From assembly GCF_004798865.1 (NCBI RefSeq), contig NW_025335584.1, positions 1 through 64,000 on the forward strand: a stretch of 64,000 nucleotides of DNA. The letters run 5' to 3'. Shown here one piece after another: positions 46,000 through 56,086 of the stretch. A program made the position numbers and the translations under genes. Origin of the DNA: Varanus komodoensis (Eukaryota > Chordata > Lepidosauria > Squamata > Varanidae). Each line of letters opens with the position of its first letter. The first letter of the stretch is position 1. A model generated the notes under the pieces. The model had not been told where the DNA came from and made no database searches. It saw only the letters and a list, made by a program, of their open reading frames with translations.

Positions 46000-46959
46000 C
46001 TGCAATGAGAATAATTCAATCCTACAGTATGGTTATAAAAAATAGAATGAATAGATTTGTTTGTCTCAATTATTTATGATTCCCATTTTTTTATGCATGA
46101 TCATTCATATCTCAGTTTAATGCACTTTTCCCATAAATGTGTAATGAATTTGGAGATTTCCACCCAATAGATATTTTCCCCTAATGTATGCATGTTGAGG
46201 GAAGATACGTTACACAAACAAGAAGAACTGAACAAGCCAAAGCATGATAGTGTTTTCAGAGGGTTTTTCCAAAGTATAATAAAGTTTGTCCAAATGGTGT
46301 ACCAGAAATGGTGTTCCAAAGTGGCTTTTCCGAACATGGGCATTAAAAAGAGAGAGAGAGAGAGACCTCATTGCCTTCTCCAAGTCCATTCATTTTCTCA
46401 TCACCATGAAATAGGAACCTGCCACTGCACACTTCCCATCACTCAGACATGAATGCACAAACTTACCCGATATCGTCAGTTTGAAAAGAAATGTTTCTCC
46501 CTACATTTTGCACTCCTTCCCAGAACTGCCTCATCATTCCTAAACTGAGTGTATTGAGTTTGCTTTAGTTGTTGATCTACCTGGATATTACTGCGAAACA
46601 ATGGTTCTCTCAATGGTTAGGAGGTTCATTGGCCTTTGCAGAATCCAAAACCCTTCGAACAACTAGCCAGAGAAGTTTCAGTGCTAGAGACTGCCTGGTC
46701 ATTCTTTGTCTTCAGCTTCTCTCTCTGTTTTGGGGGAATTGGTGGGAAAGGGGCACATTAGAAGAAGGAAGATTTATTTTGAAGTAATTGACAACTTGCT
46801 CTAGTGGAAAATGACACACTATTGCAACAAAAGATGCAAATGCACTCCTAGTTAGGAAGAAGTGTGCCATTCACATGGCAAAGAGATGTCTTTGGTGATG
46901 TCTGTGATTTGTGGCTCCTTCATATCTGTGCATCTATATGCTTTATCAATGGAAAGAGA

Positions 46960-47640
46960 GAGTCTCAGCAAGTCATATTTAGAGAAACTTCCAGATTGTT
47001 AAAGCAGTATCATAGTAAAACAAATCATCTAGGAATGTCCTGACTGGAGCAAATACTATTTCAGGCTGCATGAACAGAAATATCACTTCCAAACCAAGTG
47101 ATGTACTAGTTCCATTCTACTCAGCACTAGACCTAAACTGGAGTTCTTTGTCCACTTCTGGGCACCTGAGCTTTAAAAGATGCAGAGAAGCTGGAAGGAG
47201 TAAAGAGGAGAGCAAAAAGGATGGTTTGCGAATGGGAGACAAAGCCCTGTGAGGAAAGATTTAGAGAGCTGGGCATGTTCAGCCTTAGGAAGAGAAGACG
47301 GAGGGGCAATTTTATCGCATTATACAAGTACCTCAAAGGCTATCACAGAGAGTAGGGCAAGATCTCTACTTGTGCTCTAAAAAGTGCAGGAGATGGAACA
47401 AGAGACTTAAGTTAAAAGAAACCAGGCTAGAAACCAGGACGAATATCCTGACTGTGAGAGGACTATGACAATGCAACCTCTTACCTGGAGAAGTTGTGGC
47501 CTCTCCCTCACTGGAGGAATTCAAAAAGCATTTCAACAGTCAGCTGAGTGGGATTGTGTAACTCAGTGTCCTGCAACTTGAGGGCATTGGACCATATGGC
47601 CTTCTGTCCCTTTCCAACTCTACTCTTCTATGATTCTATC
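46960..47640 (+). mobile_element. CR1 LINE 3' fragment, in V2R-C intron 1, shared with V2R-A
   Basis: Same insertion as 8790-9702 in V2R-A: 'actatttcaggctgcatgaa', 'tttaaaagatgcagagaagc', and the end 'ctactcttctatgattct'. Degenerate, no usable frame. Confidence 0.78.
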
Positions 47641-47772
47641 CATTCATATGGCAGGAGCCAAATCATTCACAACCCCAAGGTGTTCTAGAAAGCTACTTTT
47701 TTCATCCGCAAATAAATCATGTTACATAAACAACCTTTTCTCTGTTATTGTGAATTCAACAAGTTGGAGGAT

Positions 47773-47815
47773 AAAAAAGAAAGAAAGAAAGAAAGAAAGA
47801 GGGAGGGAGGGAAAA
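47773..47815. repeat. (AAAG)n(GGGA)n microsatellite beside the V2R-C exon 1 donor
   Basis: On the transcribed strand this is a CCCT/CTTT pyrimidine tract starting a few bases after the exon 1 donor GTAAGT. V2R-A has a shorter (CCCT)n tract at the same place. Confidence 0.88.
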
Positions 47816-47820
47816 CTTAC

Positions 47821-48047
47821 GCAGCTTCATCAATCAACATCTGTGTGGGTTGCTGCACAAAAGAGGTGCTGTTTTGAAAGTAGAAAACTTGAGAGACAAT
47901 CGCACCTATGACGAACATGCCTGGCTGATAAAATTGGTGGGGTGTAGGAAGGGGATCTGTCAGTATAGCACAGCTAATAGAATGAGTCTCACATTCTGTA
48001 TGCAAATGCAAAACAAGCATCAGAACTCCTAGAACCACCATCTTCAT
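47821..48047 (-). pseudogene. V2R-C exon 1: signal peptide and start of ligand-binding domain
   Basis: 227 bp, open from the ATG at 48047: [38 protein letters not shown] and [14 protein letters not shown]. Nearly identical to V2R-A exon 1 and clearly different from V2R-B. Confidence 0.93.
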
Positions 48048-48990
48048 GCCAACATTCTCATCAGGATTTGGATCCCTCTGTTCTCCAAAAATTCATTTAG
48101 GTCATTCTTTCATGAATGGGTTGTGATACTGTACATACATAGATGCAAAACAGCCATACTTGCTTTGTTGCAACTTCATTGCCACTTTCTCTTTCTAGAT
48201 CCTTTGCAAAGATGACACTACTTACATGTTTGTCCAAACATTTTGCAGGAATCGTACGTGCATTGGAAAGGACAGGAGCTGCCTATCTGCAGATCAAAGA
48301 AGTTTTTATCACACTGTAATTATATAAGCAGTGAGAAGCGTAATCATGTAAAAAGGGTTGGATGGAAAGGCCATATGCAAGGAGTATGAAAACCACTAAT
48401 TTGGACAGTGACAGGGGAGTTGATCACATCCCCCAGAGGGTCAGTGTTTCCCACGGCATGACACAAAGGAAAGCACTTAGAAATGATAATGGCCATCTTT
48501 TTTGTTTTGACTTGCAGCACATGAGAATGGAAGATCCCTCCTGACTTCATAACCGGGATTGATGATATGGCCTAGAGGCATCCCAAATCCACTCCTGAGC
48601 CTCTCTCTGCTCCTTCCCTTCATCTCACATTAACTCAGGACTTTGGGCAAGCCAACCTGCCTGGGGATTGCACTGCATCAGGTTCTCCATTGCCTGGTGG
48701 GGTGGTGGAAGGAAGGAATACTCAGCATTGTCACCATTGTTCCAATGCCTGGCTCACAGTTGTGCCATGTGACACTCCCTAAATACTCCGAATGTGCCCA
48801 CCCCTTCATGCATGTGAAGCTCTGTGGGTAGCCCTGCCCTGGGTCTCCATAAAGGGAATGAGATTCATGAGAAATTACTGAGAATTTCAGTGAAAGGCAT
48901 AGATCTTTCTTTCACAGATAGTTTAAATGGCTGCAGCAGAGTCAGACTTCTTAAGCAAGTGGGAATGATTAGAAAGGGCATGACACACTC
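48048..48990. other. 5' flank of V2R-C
   Basis: 48048-48540 matches the V2R-A upstream region. From 48541 to about 48990 I see no gene and no recognised repeat. Confidence 0.5.
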
Positions 48991-48994
48991 AAAA

Positions 48995-49731
48995 GACACA
49001 CTTATTTTCTGCCATTAGAGCGGTATTGTGTGCATATCTGAAATTCTTGCTATTTCTCCCAGCAATTTTAATTCCAGCTTGTGATTCATCTAGCTTGGCC
49101 TTTCGCATGATGAACTCTGTGTATAAGTTGAATACGCAGGGCATCATTATAAGGCCTTGCTGGACTCCTTTCCTAATTTTGAACCTATCTGTTGTTCTAT
49201 GTCCAGTTTTCACAGTTGCTTTCAAATTGCATACAATTTGGTTGCATACAAATTCCTTAGGAGACAACTAAGATGGTCTGTACTCCCATTTCTTTAAGAA
49301 CATGCCACAATTTGTTGTGATCCACACAATCAAAGGCATAGTGAATGAAGCAGAAATAGATGTTTTCCTGACCATCTCTAGCTTTCTCCATGATCCAACA
49401 TAAGTTGGCAATTTGATCTCTAGTTCCTCTGCCTCTGCAAAAACCTGCCTGTACTTCTGATAGTTCTCGGTCTACATACTGCTGAAGTCTAGCTTGTAGG
49501 ATTTTGAGCATAACCTTGCTAGTGTGTGAAATGAGTGGAATTGTACAGTAGTATGAACATTCTTTGGCATTGCCCTTCCTTGGGATTGGAACGTGAACTG
49601 ACCTTTCATAATCCTGTGGTCACTGTTAAGTTTTCTGAAATTGCTGGCATATTGAATGTATTACTTTGACTGTATAGTCTTTTTTGATTTTGAATAACTT
49701 ACCTGGAATGCTGTCACCTCCACTGGCTTAG

Positions 49732-49765
<34 letters not shown>

Positions 49766-50735
49766 ATCCTGCCTTTTTCCTATAAAGGGCTCATGGCAGC
49801 TTACATCATTCTCCTCCTCCATCTAATCCCCACAACAAAAACCCTGTGAGGTAGGTTGGGCTGAGAGTCTGTGACTGGCCCGAAAACACCCAGTTGGCAC
49901 CATGGCTGAGTGGGGACTAGAACCCAGATTGTCTGAGTCCCAGTCCCATGCTTTTAACCACTACACCACACTGGCTCTTTGTTGTTGCTAACTCTTCCCA
50001 AGACCCATTTTACTTCACACTCCAGGATGTCTGGCTCGAGGTCAGTGACCACCCCATCGTGGTTATCAAGGACGTTAAGATATTTCTTGTATAGTTCATC
50101 CATGTAATCTTGCCCCCTCTTTTTGATCTCTTCTGTCTCTGTTGGGCCCTGCCATTTTTGTCCTTTATCATGCCTATCTTTGCATGAACCATTCCCTTCC
50201 TATCTCCAATGTACTTGAAGAGATCTCTAGTCTTTCCCATTCTATTGTTTTCCTCTATTTCTTTGCACTGTTTATTTAGGAAAATCTTCTCATCTCTTCT
50301 AGCTCTTCTCTGGAATTCTGCATTCAGTTGGGTATATCTTTCCCTCGCTCCATTGCCTTCCACTTCCCTTCTTTACTCAGTTATTTGTAAAGCTTCCTCA
50401 GACTGACATTTTGCTTTCTTGCATTTCTTTTTCTTTGGGATGGTTTTGATTGTAGCAAAAATGTTGTGAACCTTCATCCATAGTTCTTCAGGTACTCTGT
50501 ACCAGATCAAAACCCTTACATCTTTTCCTCACCTCCACTATATATTCATAAGGAATTCTATTTAGGTCATAACTAAATGGCCTAGTGATTTTCCCTACTT
50601 TCTTCAATTTAAGCCTGAATATTGCGATAAGGTCATGATCTGAACCACAGTCATCTCAAGGACTTGTTTTTACTGACTGAATAGAGCATCTTCATCTTTG
50701 GCTGCAAAGCACATAATCAATCTGATTGATGAGCA
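48995..50735 (-). mobile_element. BovB (RTE) LINE fragment with nested SINE, ends at an assembly gap
   Basis: Reverse strand, broken frames: SQAGIKIAGRNSKNFRY, VLKILQARLQQYVDRELSE-type sequence, [51 protein letters not shown], and toward 50735 the end of the endonuclease region. A Sauria SINE (49727-49978) splits it. The high-coordinate end is lost in the gap. Confidence 0.88.
49727..49978 (-). mobile_element. Sauria-type tRNA SINE, nested in BovB
   Basis: Reverse strand starts 'gagccagtgtggtgtagtgg', the tRNA-like head with A and B boxes. It continues through 'cctacctcacagggtttttg' and ends in an ATCA-repeat tail at 49727-49762. The middle and 3' parts match the plus-strand copy at 56769-57014. 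Confidence 0.9.
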
Positions 50736-50835
50736 NNNNNNNNNNNNNNNNNNNNNNNNNNNNNNNNNNNNNNNNNNNNNNNNNNNNNNNNNNNNNNNNN
50801 NNNNNNNNNNNNNNNNNNNNNNNNNNNNNNNNNNN
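50736..50835. other. Assembly gap (100 N)
   Basis: Exactly 100 N, of unknown true size, at the end of the BovB fragment. Confidence 0.99.
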
Positions 50836-50971
50836 ATAGCCACTGCACTTCAAGGATTTGCTAGTATCCTTTTAAAGTCATTCATGATGGTGGTTCTGTT
50901 CAGAGCTAGATACTTCTTGGGATGATTGTGTAAATATGCCAAGCTGCGGTAGAAGGGATAGTCAAACAGGC

Positions 50972-51530
50972 ATTGCAGACAGAGTTGCCAGGATGAAGTG
51001 CTCTATTTGAAAACAGCAACACTTGCTGCACACACACATTTTCAGCCTTTCAGGAAAAATGAGGTCAGGAGGGGAGGGCAATTACCTGAATCGGCAGGCT
51101 GATGGGCAAGCAGGAGATTCCCGCTTCTGCTGCAATTTCCACAAAGAAATTAGGAGCAATTGAGAACCTTAATCTTAGGAAGATCAAATATGAATGAAGA
51201 TTCTGGCACCCGAAATACAATTTCTTTACATCTGAACCATCAGAAGGTGCTCTAGAGCAACCACTTTCATGTGAGTATTTCTGCAATGGTGTGCATGTGC
51301 ATAATTTATGTTCAAAACACATCATGTTCACAGCACTGCAGAGTGGATATTCAGATGCACATTCACATTTTATGCACACCGTTCCTGACCCAATGCGTGA
51401 AGCACAAGTAGCATCTTGTTTGGGCATGGTGATATCTATAGCTGAGTTGGGAGAATTAGTTGAGACTTGTACCACTATAGCATTGCTAAACAAATCTACT
51501 ACAGGGTTGATAAATTGATTGGTTGACATA
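50972..51530. repeat. Unclassified dispersed block, copy 2, with Cys-rich minus frame
   Basis: Matches 32790-33275. The minus strand is open over 51065-51529 (154 codons, starting MSTNQFINPVVDLFSNAIVV) with a cysteine cluster (CIKCECASEYPLC then MMCFEHKLCTCTPLQ). I do not recognise the frame. It lies about 2.9 kb upstream of V2R-C, the same spacing as copy 1 from V2R-B. It could be part of an unrecognised mobile element. Confidence 0.55.
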
Positions 51531-51604
51531 ATTTACATATTCTTTTCTAAAACTTCATGAAAACAACAATAATCTTCAGCAATAATCACTCTGAGAATAA
51601 CCGC

Positions 51605-52690
51605 AATATCAATACAGTTAAAAAGAGCCCGACTCTTTGTGACCCATGGACAACATTCCTCCAGGCCTTCCTGTCCTCCACCATCCCACAGAGTCCACGT
51701 AACCACACACCCACCTCTCCAGGTGACCCCATCCAGTCACCTCAAACTCTGCTGTCCCCTTCTCCTTTTGCCTTTGATTGCTCCCAGCATAAGTCTCTTC
51801 TCCAGGGAGTCCCTCCTTCTCATTAGGTGGCCAAAGTATTTGAGTTTCATCTTCAGCATCTGGCCTTCTAAAGAGCAGTCAGGGTTGATCTCCTCTAGGA
51901 CTGACCAGTTTGATCTCCTTGCAGTTCAAGGGACTCGCAGGAGTCTCCTCCAGCACCACAATTCAAGGGCCTCAATTCTTTGGTGCTCAGCCTTCCTTAT
52001 GGTCCACATTTCACAGCCATACTTTGCAACTTGGAAAACGATAGCTTTGACTATAGGAACTTTTCTGGCAGGGTGATGTCTCTGCTTTTTAGTATGCTGT
52101 CAAGATTTGCCATAGCTTTCCTCCCAAGGAGCAAGCATCTTTTAATTTCTTGACTGCAGTCCCTGTCTGCAGTGATCTTGGAACCACAAAAAATAAAATC
52201 TGTCTCTACCTCCATTTCTTCCCCATCTATTTGCCAGGAAGTGAGAGGACTGGATGCCATGATTTTAGTTTTCTTAATGTTGAGTTTCAGGCCAACTGTT
52301 TGCACTCTCCTGCATCAAGAGGGTCTTTAGTTCCTCTTCATTTTCTGCCATGAGAGTGGTATCATCTGCATATCTGAGGTTGTTCATATTTCTTCCAGCA
52401 ATCTTCATTCCAGTTTGTGATTCATCTAGCCCAGCCTTTTGTATGATGTACTCTGCATATAAGTTTAATAGGCAGGACAACAATATACAGCTGTGCCACA
52501 CTCCTTTCCCAATTTGGAACCAATCAGTTGTTTCAAATCTAGTTCTAACTGTTGCTTGTTGACCCACATACAGGTTTCTCCAGAGACAAATAAGATGGTC
52601 TGGTACTCCCATCTTTAAGAACTTGCCACAATTTGTTGTGATCCACATAACAAACTGAGCCACATATCTAAAGACAGTAAACCTCACTTA
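51605..52690 (-). mobile_element. BovB (RTE) LINE 3' half
   Basis: Reverse strand carries RT motifs near 52300-52690 (NMNNLRYADDTTLMAENEEE, LKLNIKKTKIMASSPLTSWQ, ADRDCSQEIKRCLLLGRKAM), the C-terminal region, and the BovB 3' end at about 51605-51640 ('gggtcacaaagagtcgggc'). Frames are broken. Confidence 0.9.
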
Positions 52691-52734
52691 GGATTTATTT
52701 TTTTCCTTCATATTCTCCTTATTCATATTAGGCG

Positions 52735-55440
52735 GGTATGATCTGGTGGGAATCACAGTAACTTGGCGGGATGAAAGGCAAGTCTGGAATGTGAACATAG
52801 AAGGGTATCACATTTTTAGAAAGGACAGGAAGGGAAAGAGAGATGGGGGCGTGGCTTTATACGTCCGGGAAGGGACAGGATGCAGTAAGATAGAAACCAG
52901 CACAGATGGGGATTCGGTAAAGGTAGTCTGGGTGAAACTTAGGGGTTTTGACAGGGAAAGAAACCCAATAGTGGGGGTATGTTATTGCCCTCCAGGTCAA
53001 CTTGAGACCCTGGATGATGTCCTGACAGACCAGATTCTAAGGCTATCTCAGGGGAAAGACACAGTAATTATGGGAGACTTCAATCTCCTGGATATTACTT
53101 GGGATACTCACTCGGCGGTGACAGCCAGGTCACATTGCTTCCTATAGAGGAAGGGTTTTTCACACAGGGGGTCTGAGAGGCGATGAGGGGGGGAAACATC
53201 CTTGACTTGGTCTTGATCAACAGGGAGGAGATGATAGATGAAGTACAGATTAGGGGAGCTCTGGATGCGAGTGATCACTCCATCCTTTGCTTTGACATCA
53301 AGGGACTGGGGACATGCAGCAGGTCGAGCACTAGAAGCTGGGACTTTAAGAGGGCCAACTTTGGCCAAATGAAGGCCAGACTGGGGCAAGTCTCCTGGGA
53401 TAGGTTACTGGAAGGCAAGCAAGTTGAGGAGGGGTGGATAGCACTCAAAAGGGAAGTTTTGGAGGTGCAAGGCTTGATGATACCTCTAGTCAGTAAGGTG
53501 GGGAGGCGGAGGAGAGTGCCGCCACGGATGCAAAAGGAGGTGGTTAGAGGGATTAGACAAAAGATGAACCTCCATAGGAAATGGGTACTGGGGCAAACAG
53601 ACAAAAGGGTATACCGGTAGGAGGAGGCCCATTGCAGAAGGACTGTTCACAAGGCTAAGGCAGATTACGAGCTGAGACTTGCCAAGAATATCAAAAGCAA
53701 CAAAAAGGGCTTCTTTTCAGCATGTAAATAGGAATAGGAAGGGGAGACAAGTGGTGGGACCACTAAATAAGGAGGAGGAGATCCAGTGACTGATAAGAGG
53801 GAACAGGCACAGATGCTAAATGGGGGATATCCGCATAGGAGATTAGATGAGGCTGGGGACTTCAGGGCACAGATTAGAGTCACCCCGCTTGAAGTCGAGG
53901 GACTCCACAGGGCATTGGACATTACAAAGGCGCAAGGCCCTGATGGGTTACACCCGAGAGTACTTAGAGAGTTGGCAGGGGTTCTCTCACGCCCTTTGGC
54001 CTCCATTTTTGAAACCTCATGGAGAACAGGTAAAGTTCCAGAGGACTGGAGGGTGGCATCAGTGGTCCCAATTTTCAAAAAGGGTAGTAGATGGGACATG
54101 GGGAATTACAGACTGGTTAGCCTTATGTCCATTGTAGGAAAAACAATGGAAAGGCTCATAATAAAGAGAGATCTAGTGATACTAGATAGGGAAGGGAGGG
54201 TAACAGCCACACAACACAGCTTCCGCAAAAACAGGTCCTGCCAGACAAACCTTGTGGAATTCTATGACAAGGTTTTGAGATGGCTAGATGGAGGGGACGC
54301 ATTGGATGTGGTATCCCTGGATTTCAGCAAGACCTTTGACAAAGTGCCCAATAATATCCTGGTGGAGAAACTGAGGAGTTTTGGGATACACCAAAACACT
54401 GTCCAGTGGATTAGGGCATGGTTGACTGACCAAAAGCAGAAGGTTACAATTAATGGGGAATCATTGGGATGGCGGCCAGTGACAAGCGGGTTCCCCCAGG
54501 GCTCTGTCCTGGGGCCGATCCTGTTTAATCTTTTCATTAACGACATGGAAGAAGGGGTGAATAGTCTTCTGATCAAATTTGCAGACGACACTCAAACTGG
54601 AGCAGTGGCCACAACTGAGGAGCAGGTACTCCAGATCCAAAAGGATCTGGACAGTCTATGGAAGTGGGCAGGAGACAACAGGATGGTGTTCAATGTGGAT
54701 AAGTGCAAGGTCTTGCACTTGGGACATAGGAATAGCTGTCATAAGTACAGGTTAGGTGACAAGTGGCTGGAGAGCAGCACTTGTGAAAGGGACCTCGGGG
54801 TACTGGTTGACTGCAGGCTAAACATGAGTCAGCAGTGTGATGCAGTGGTCAAGAGGGTGAACTCCACCCTTGGTTGCATAGCCAGAAGTGTGGCTTCTAG
54901 ATCAAGAGAGGTATTACTACCACTCTACACGACTCTGGTGCGCCCGCAACTGGAGTATTTTGTTCAGTTTTGGGCCACTCATTACAGAAAGGATATAGCC
55001 AGGTTGGAATCAGTGCAGCGTAGGGCCACAAGGTTGGTGGCTGGTTAGCAGTGGATGGGGTATGAGTTGAGACTGAGGGAACTGGGTCTCTTCAGCCTGG
55101 AGAAGAGGAGACTCCGAGGGGATCTGTTGGCGACATACAGGTATGTGAGGGGATGTCACATGGAGGTGGGTAGAGACCTGTTCTCCCCTGCAGAGGAAGG
55201 CAGGACACGCTCCAACGGAGCAATGCTCAGGGAGCCAAGGTTCTATTTGGATGCCAGGAAGCACTTCCTGACAATCAGGACCCTGAGGGTGTGGAATGCG
55301 TTTCCACAAAAGGTCGTTGTGGCCCCATCAGTGTGGGTGTTCAAGGATAGGGTGGACGTCCACACGGTGGGCATGTCATGAGTGGAGCCGGATGGTGCCA
55401 GAGGTCAGATTAGATGTTTCTATGTTTCTTTGGCATGGTT
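52735..55440 (+). mobile_element. CR1 LINE, 5'-truncated, with long RT frame
   Basis: Same subfamily as 13161-17829, starting inside the endonuclease (VNIEGYHIFRKDRKGKR, DTVIMGDFNLLDITWD). A 420-codon frame (53786-55048) holds the reverse transcriptase: KAQGPDGLHPRVLRELAGV, SLDFSKTFDKVPNN, GFPQGSVLGPILFNLFINDM, LLIKFADDTQTGA. It ends 'gtcagattagatgtttctat'. Some frame breaks lie outside this frame. Confidence 0.92.
53786..55048 (+). CDS. CR1 reverse-transcriptase frame (420 aa)
   Basis: Uninterrupted part of CR1 ORF2 with the FADD catalytic box at about residues 266-271, the fingers/palm segment SVVPIFKKGSRWDMGNYRLV and the thumb region VLHLGHRNSCHKYRLGDKWL. The start is arbitrary because the endonuclease lies upstream in another frame. 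It is the best preserved RT in the window but cannot act without the upstream part. Confidence 0.85.
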   Translation: MTDKREQAQMLNGGYPHRRLDEAGDFRAQIRVTPLEVEGLHRALDITKAQGPDGLHPRVLRELAGVLSRPLASIFETSWRTGKVPEDWRVASVVPIFKKGSRWDMGNYRLVSLMSIVGKTMERLIIKRDLVILDREGRVTATQHSFRKNRSCQTNLVEFYDKVLRWLDGGDALDVVSLDFSKTFDKVPNNILVEKLRSFGIHQNTVQWIRAWLTDQKQKVTINGESLGWRPVTSGFPQGSVLGPILFNLFINDMEEGVNSLLIKFADDTQTGAVATTEEQVLQIQKDLDSLWKWAGDNRMVFNVDKCKVLHLGHRNSCHKYRLGDKWLESSTCERDLGVLVDCRLNMSQQCDAVVKRVNSTLGCIARSVASRSREVLLPLYTTLVRPQLEYFVQFWATHYRKDIARLESVQRRATRLVAG

Positions 55441-55497
55441 CATCATGCTTCTCTGAATCTGACAAGGCAGCATCAGTTTTTAAACATGATTAATTTG

Positions 55498-55560
55498 GAG
55501 AAACATAGCAACAGAGCGAGTCAGAAGGGGTCTCCCAGGCCATCTAGTCTGACCTCTGGC
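55498..55560 (-). mobile_element. CR1 LINE 3' tip, inverted
   Basis: Reverse strand reads 'ggtcagactagatggcctgg' followed by 'gaccccttctgactcgctct', the terminal 60 bp of the same CR1 subfamily, tail-to-tail with the copy ending at 55440. Confidence 0.7.
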
Positions 55561-56086
55561 CACCAGAGCAGGATATAAGGACTGGACTGATATTGAAAGA
55601 CTTCTGTTTTCAGAACTTCTTGAACTCTGCTCAGGATTCTGTTGCAAATATTTGCAGACCTGCTAGCAAAGTCTTACTTGTCCTGCTCCCAAGGAGGCCT
55701 TTTCTACATGAAGGCACTCCTTTGTTTGGTCATGGTCTGAACCTTTATCTTTTTACTTTTTGAGGGGAAAGACATGTGGTCCTACCTCCTGAGGGCACAG
55801 AACCTTTTTGGTTATCCCAAAACGTTTTTTTCTCCATTAGCTTCTGACACAGGTGGCTCCAGATCATTGTCTCAAGAAGGGGCCTCTAGAGAGGACATGA
55901 CAGTTCCTGACTTTCAGTCTAGCCTACCACACAGAATTGTTGTGAGGATCAAATGGAGAAAAGGAGGATCATCTGACCCTAGGGAAATGACAGTTCATGA
56001 GTGTACAGTCTACATCCCATCTTTAGGAAGTCTATTTTGCCTCTGGATTTTCAATTGTATGTATTGAGGGCTCTTTAGATATGATT

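Larger units (their letters stand above)
34164..48047 (-). pseudogene. V2R-C: vomeronasal type-2 receptor pseudogene
   Basis: Third tandem V2R paralog with all six exon positions recognisable: 47821-48047, 45708-45999, 44772-45619, 42775-43002, 36555-36681 and a truncated exon 6 at 34164-34727. Two lesions disable it. A 4-bp deletion in exon 3 at about 45080 (PGFH/LFTP, where the paralogs read [12 protein letters not shown]) shifts the frame. The first third of exon 6 (linker, TM1, TM2 and part of TM3), its acceptor and some intron are missing through a deletion of roughly 530 bp relative to V2R-B. The remaining exons and splice sites look normal, so inactivation is fairly recent. Introns are swollen by BovB, L2, CR1 and an LTR-element fossil. 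Confidence 0.92.
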
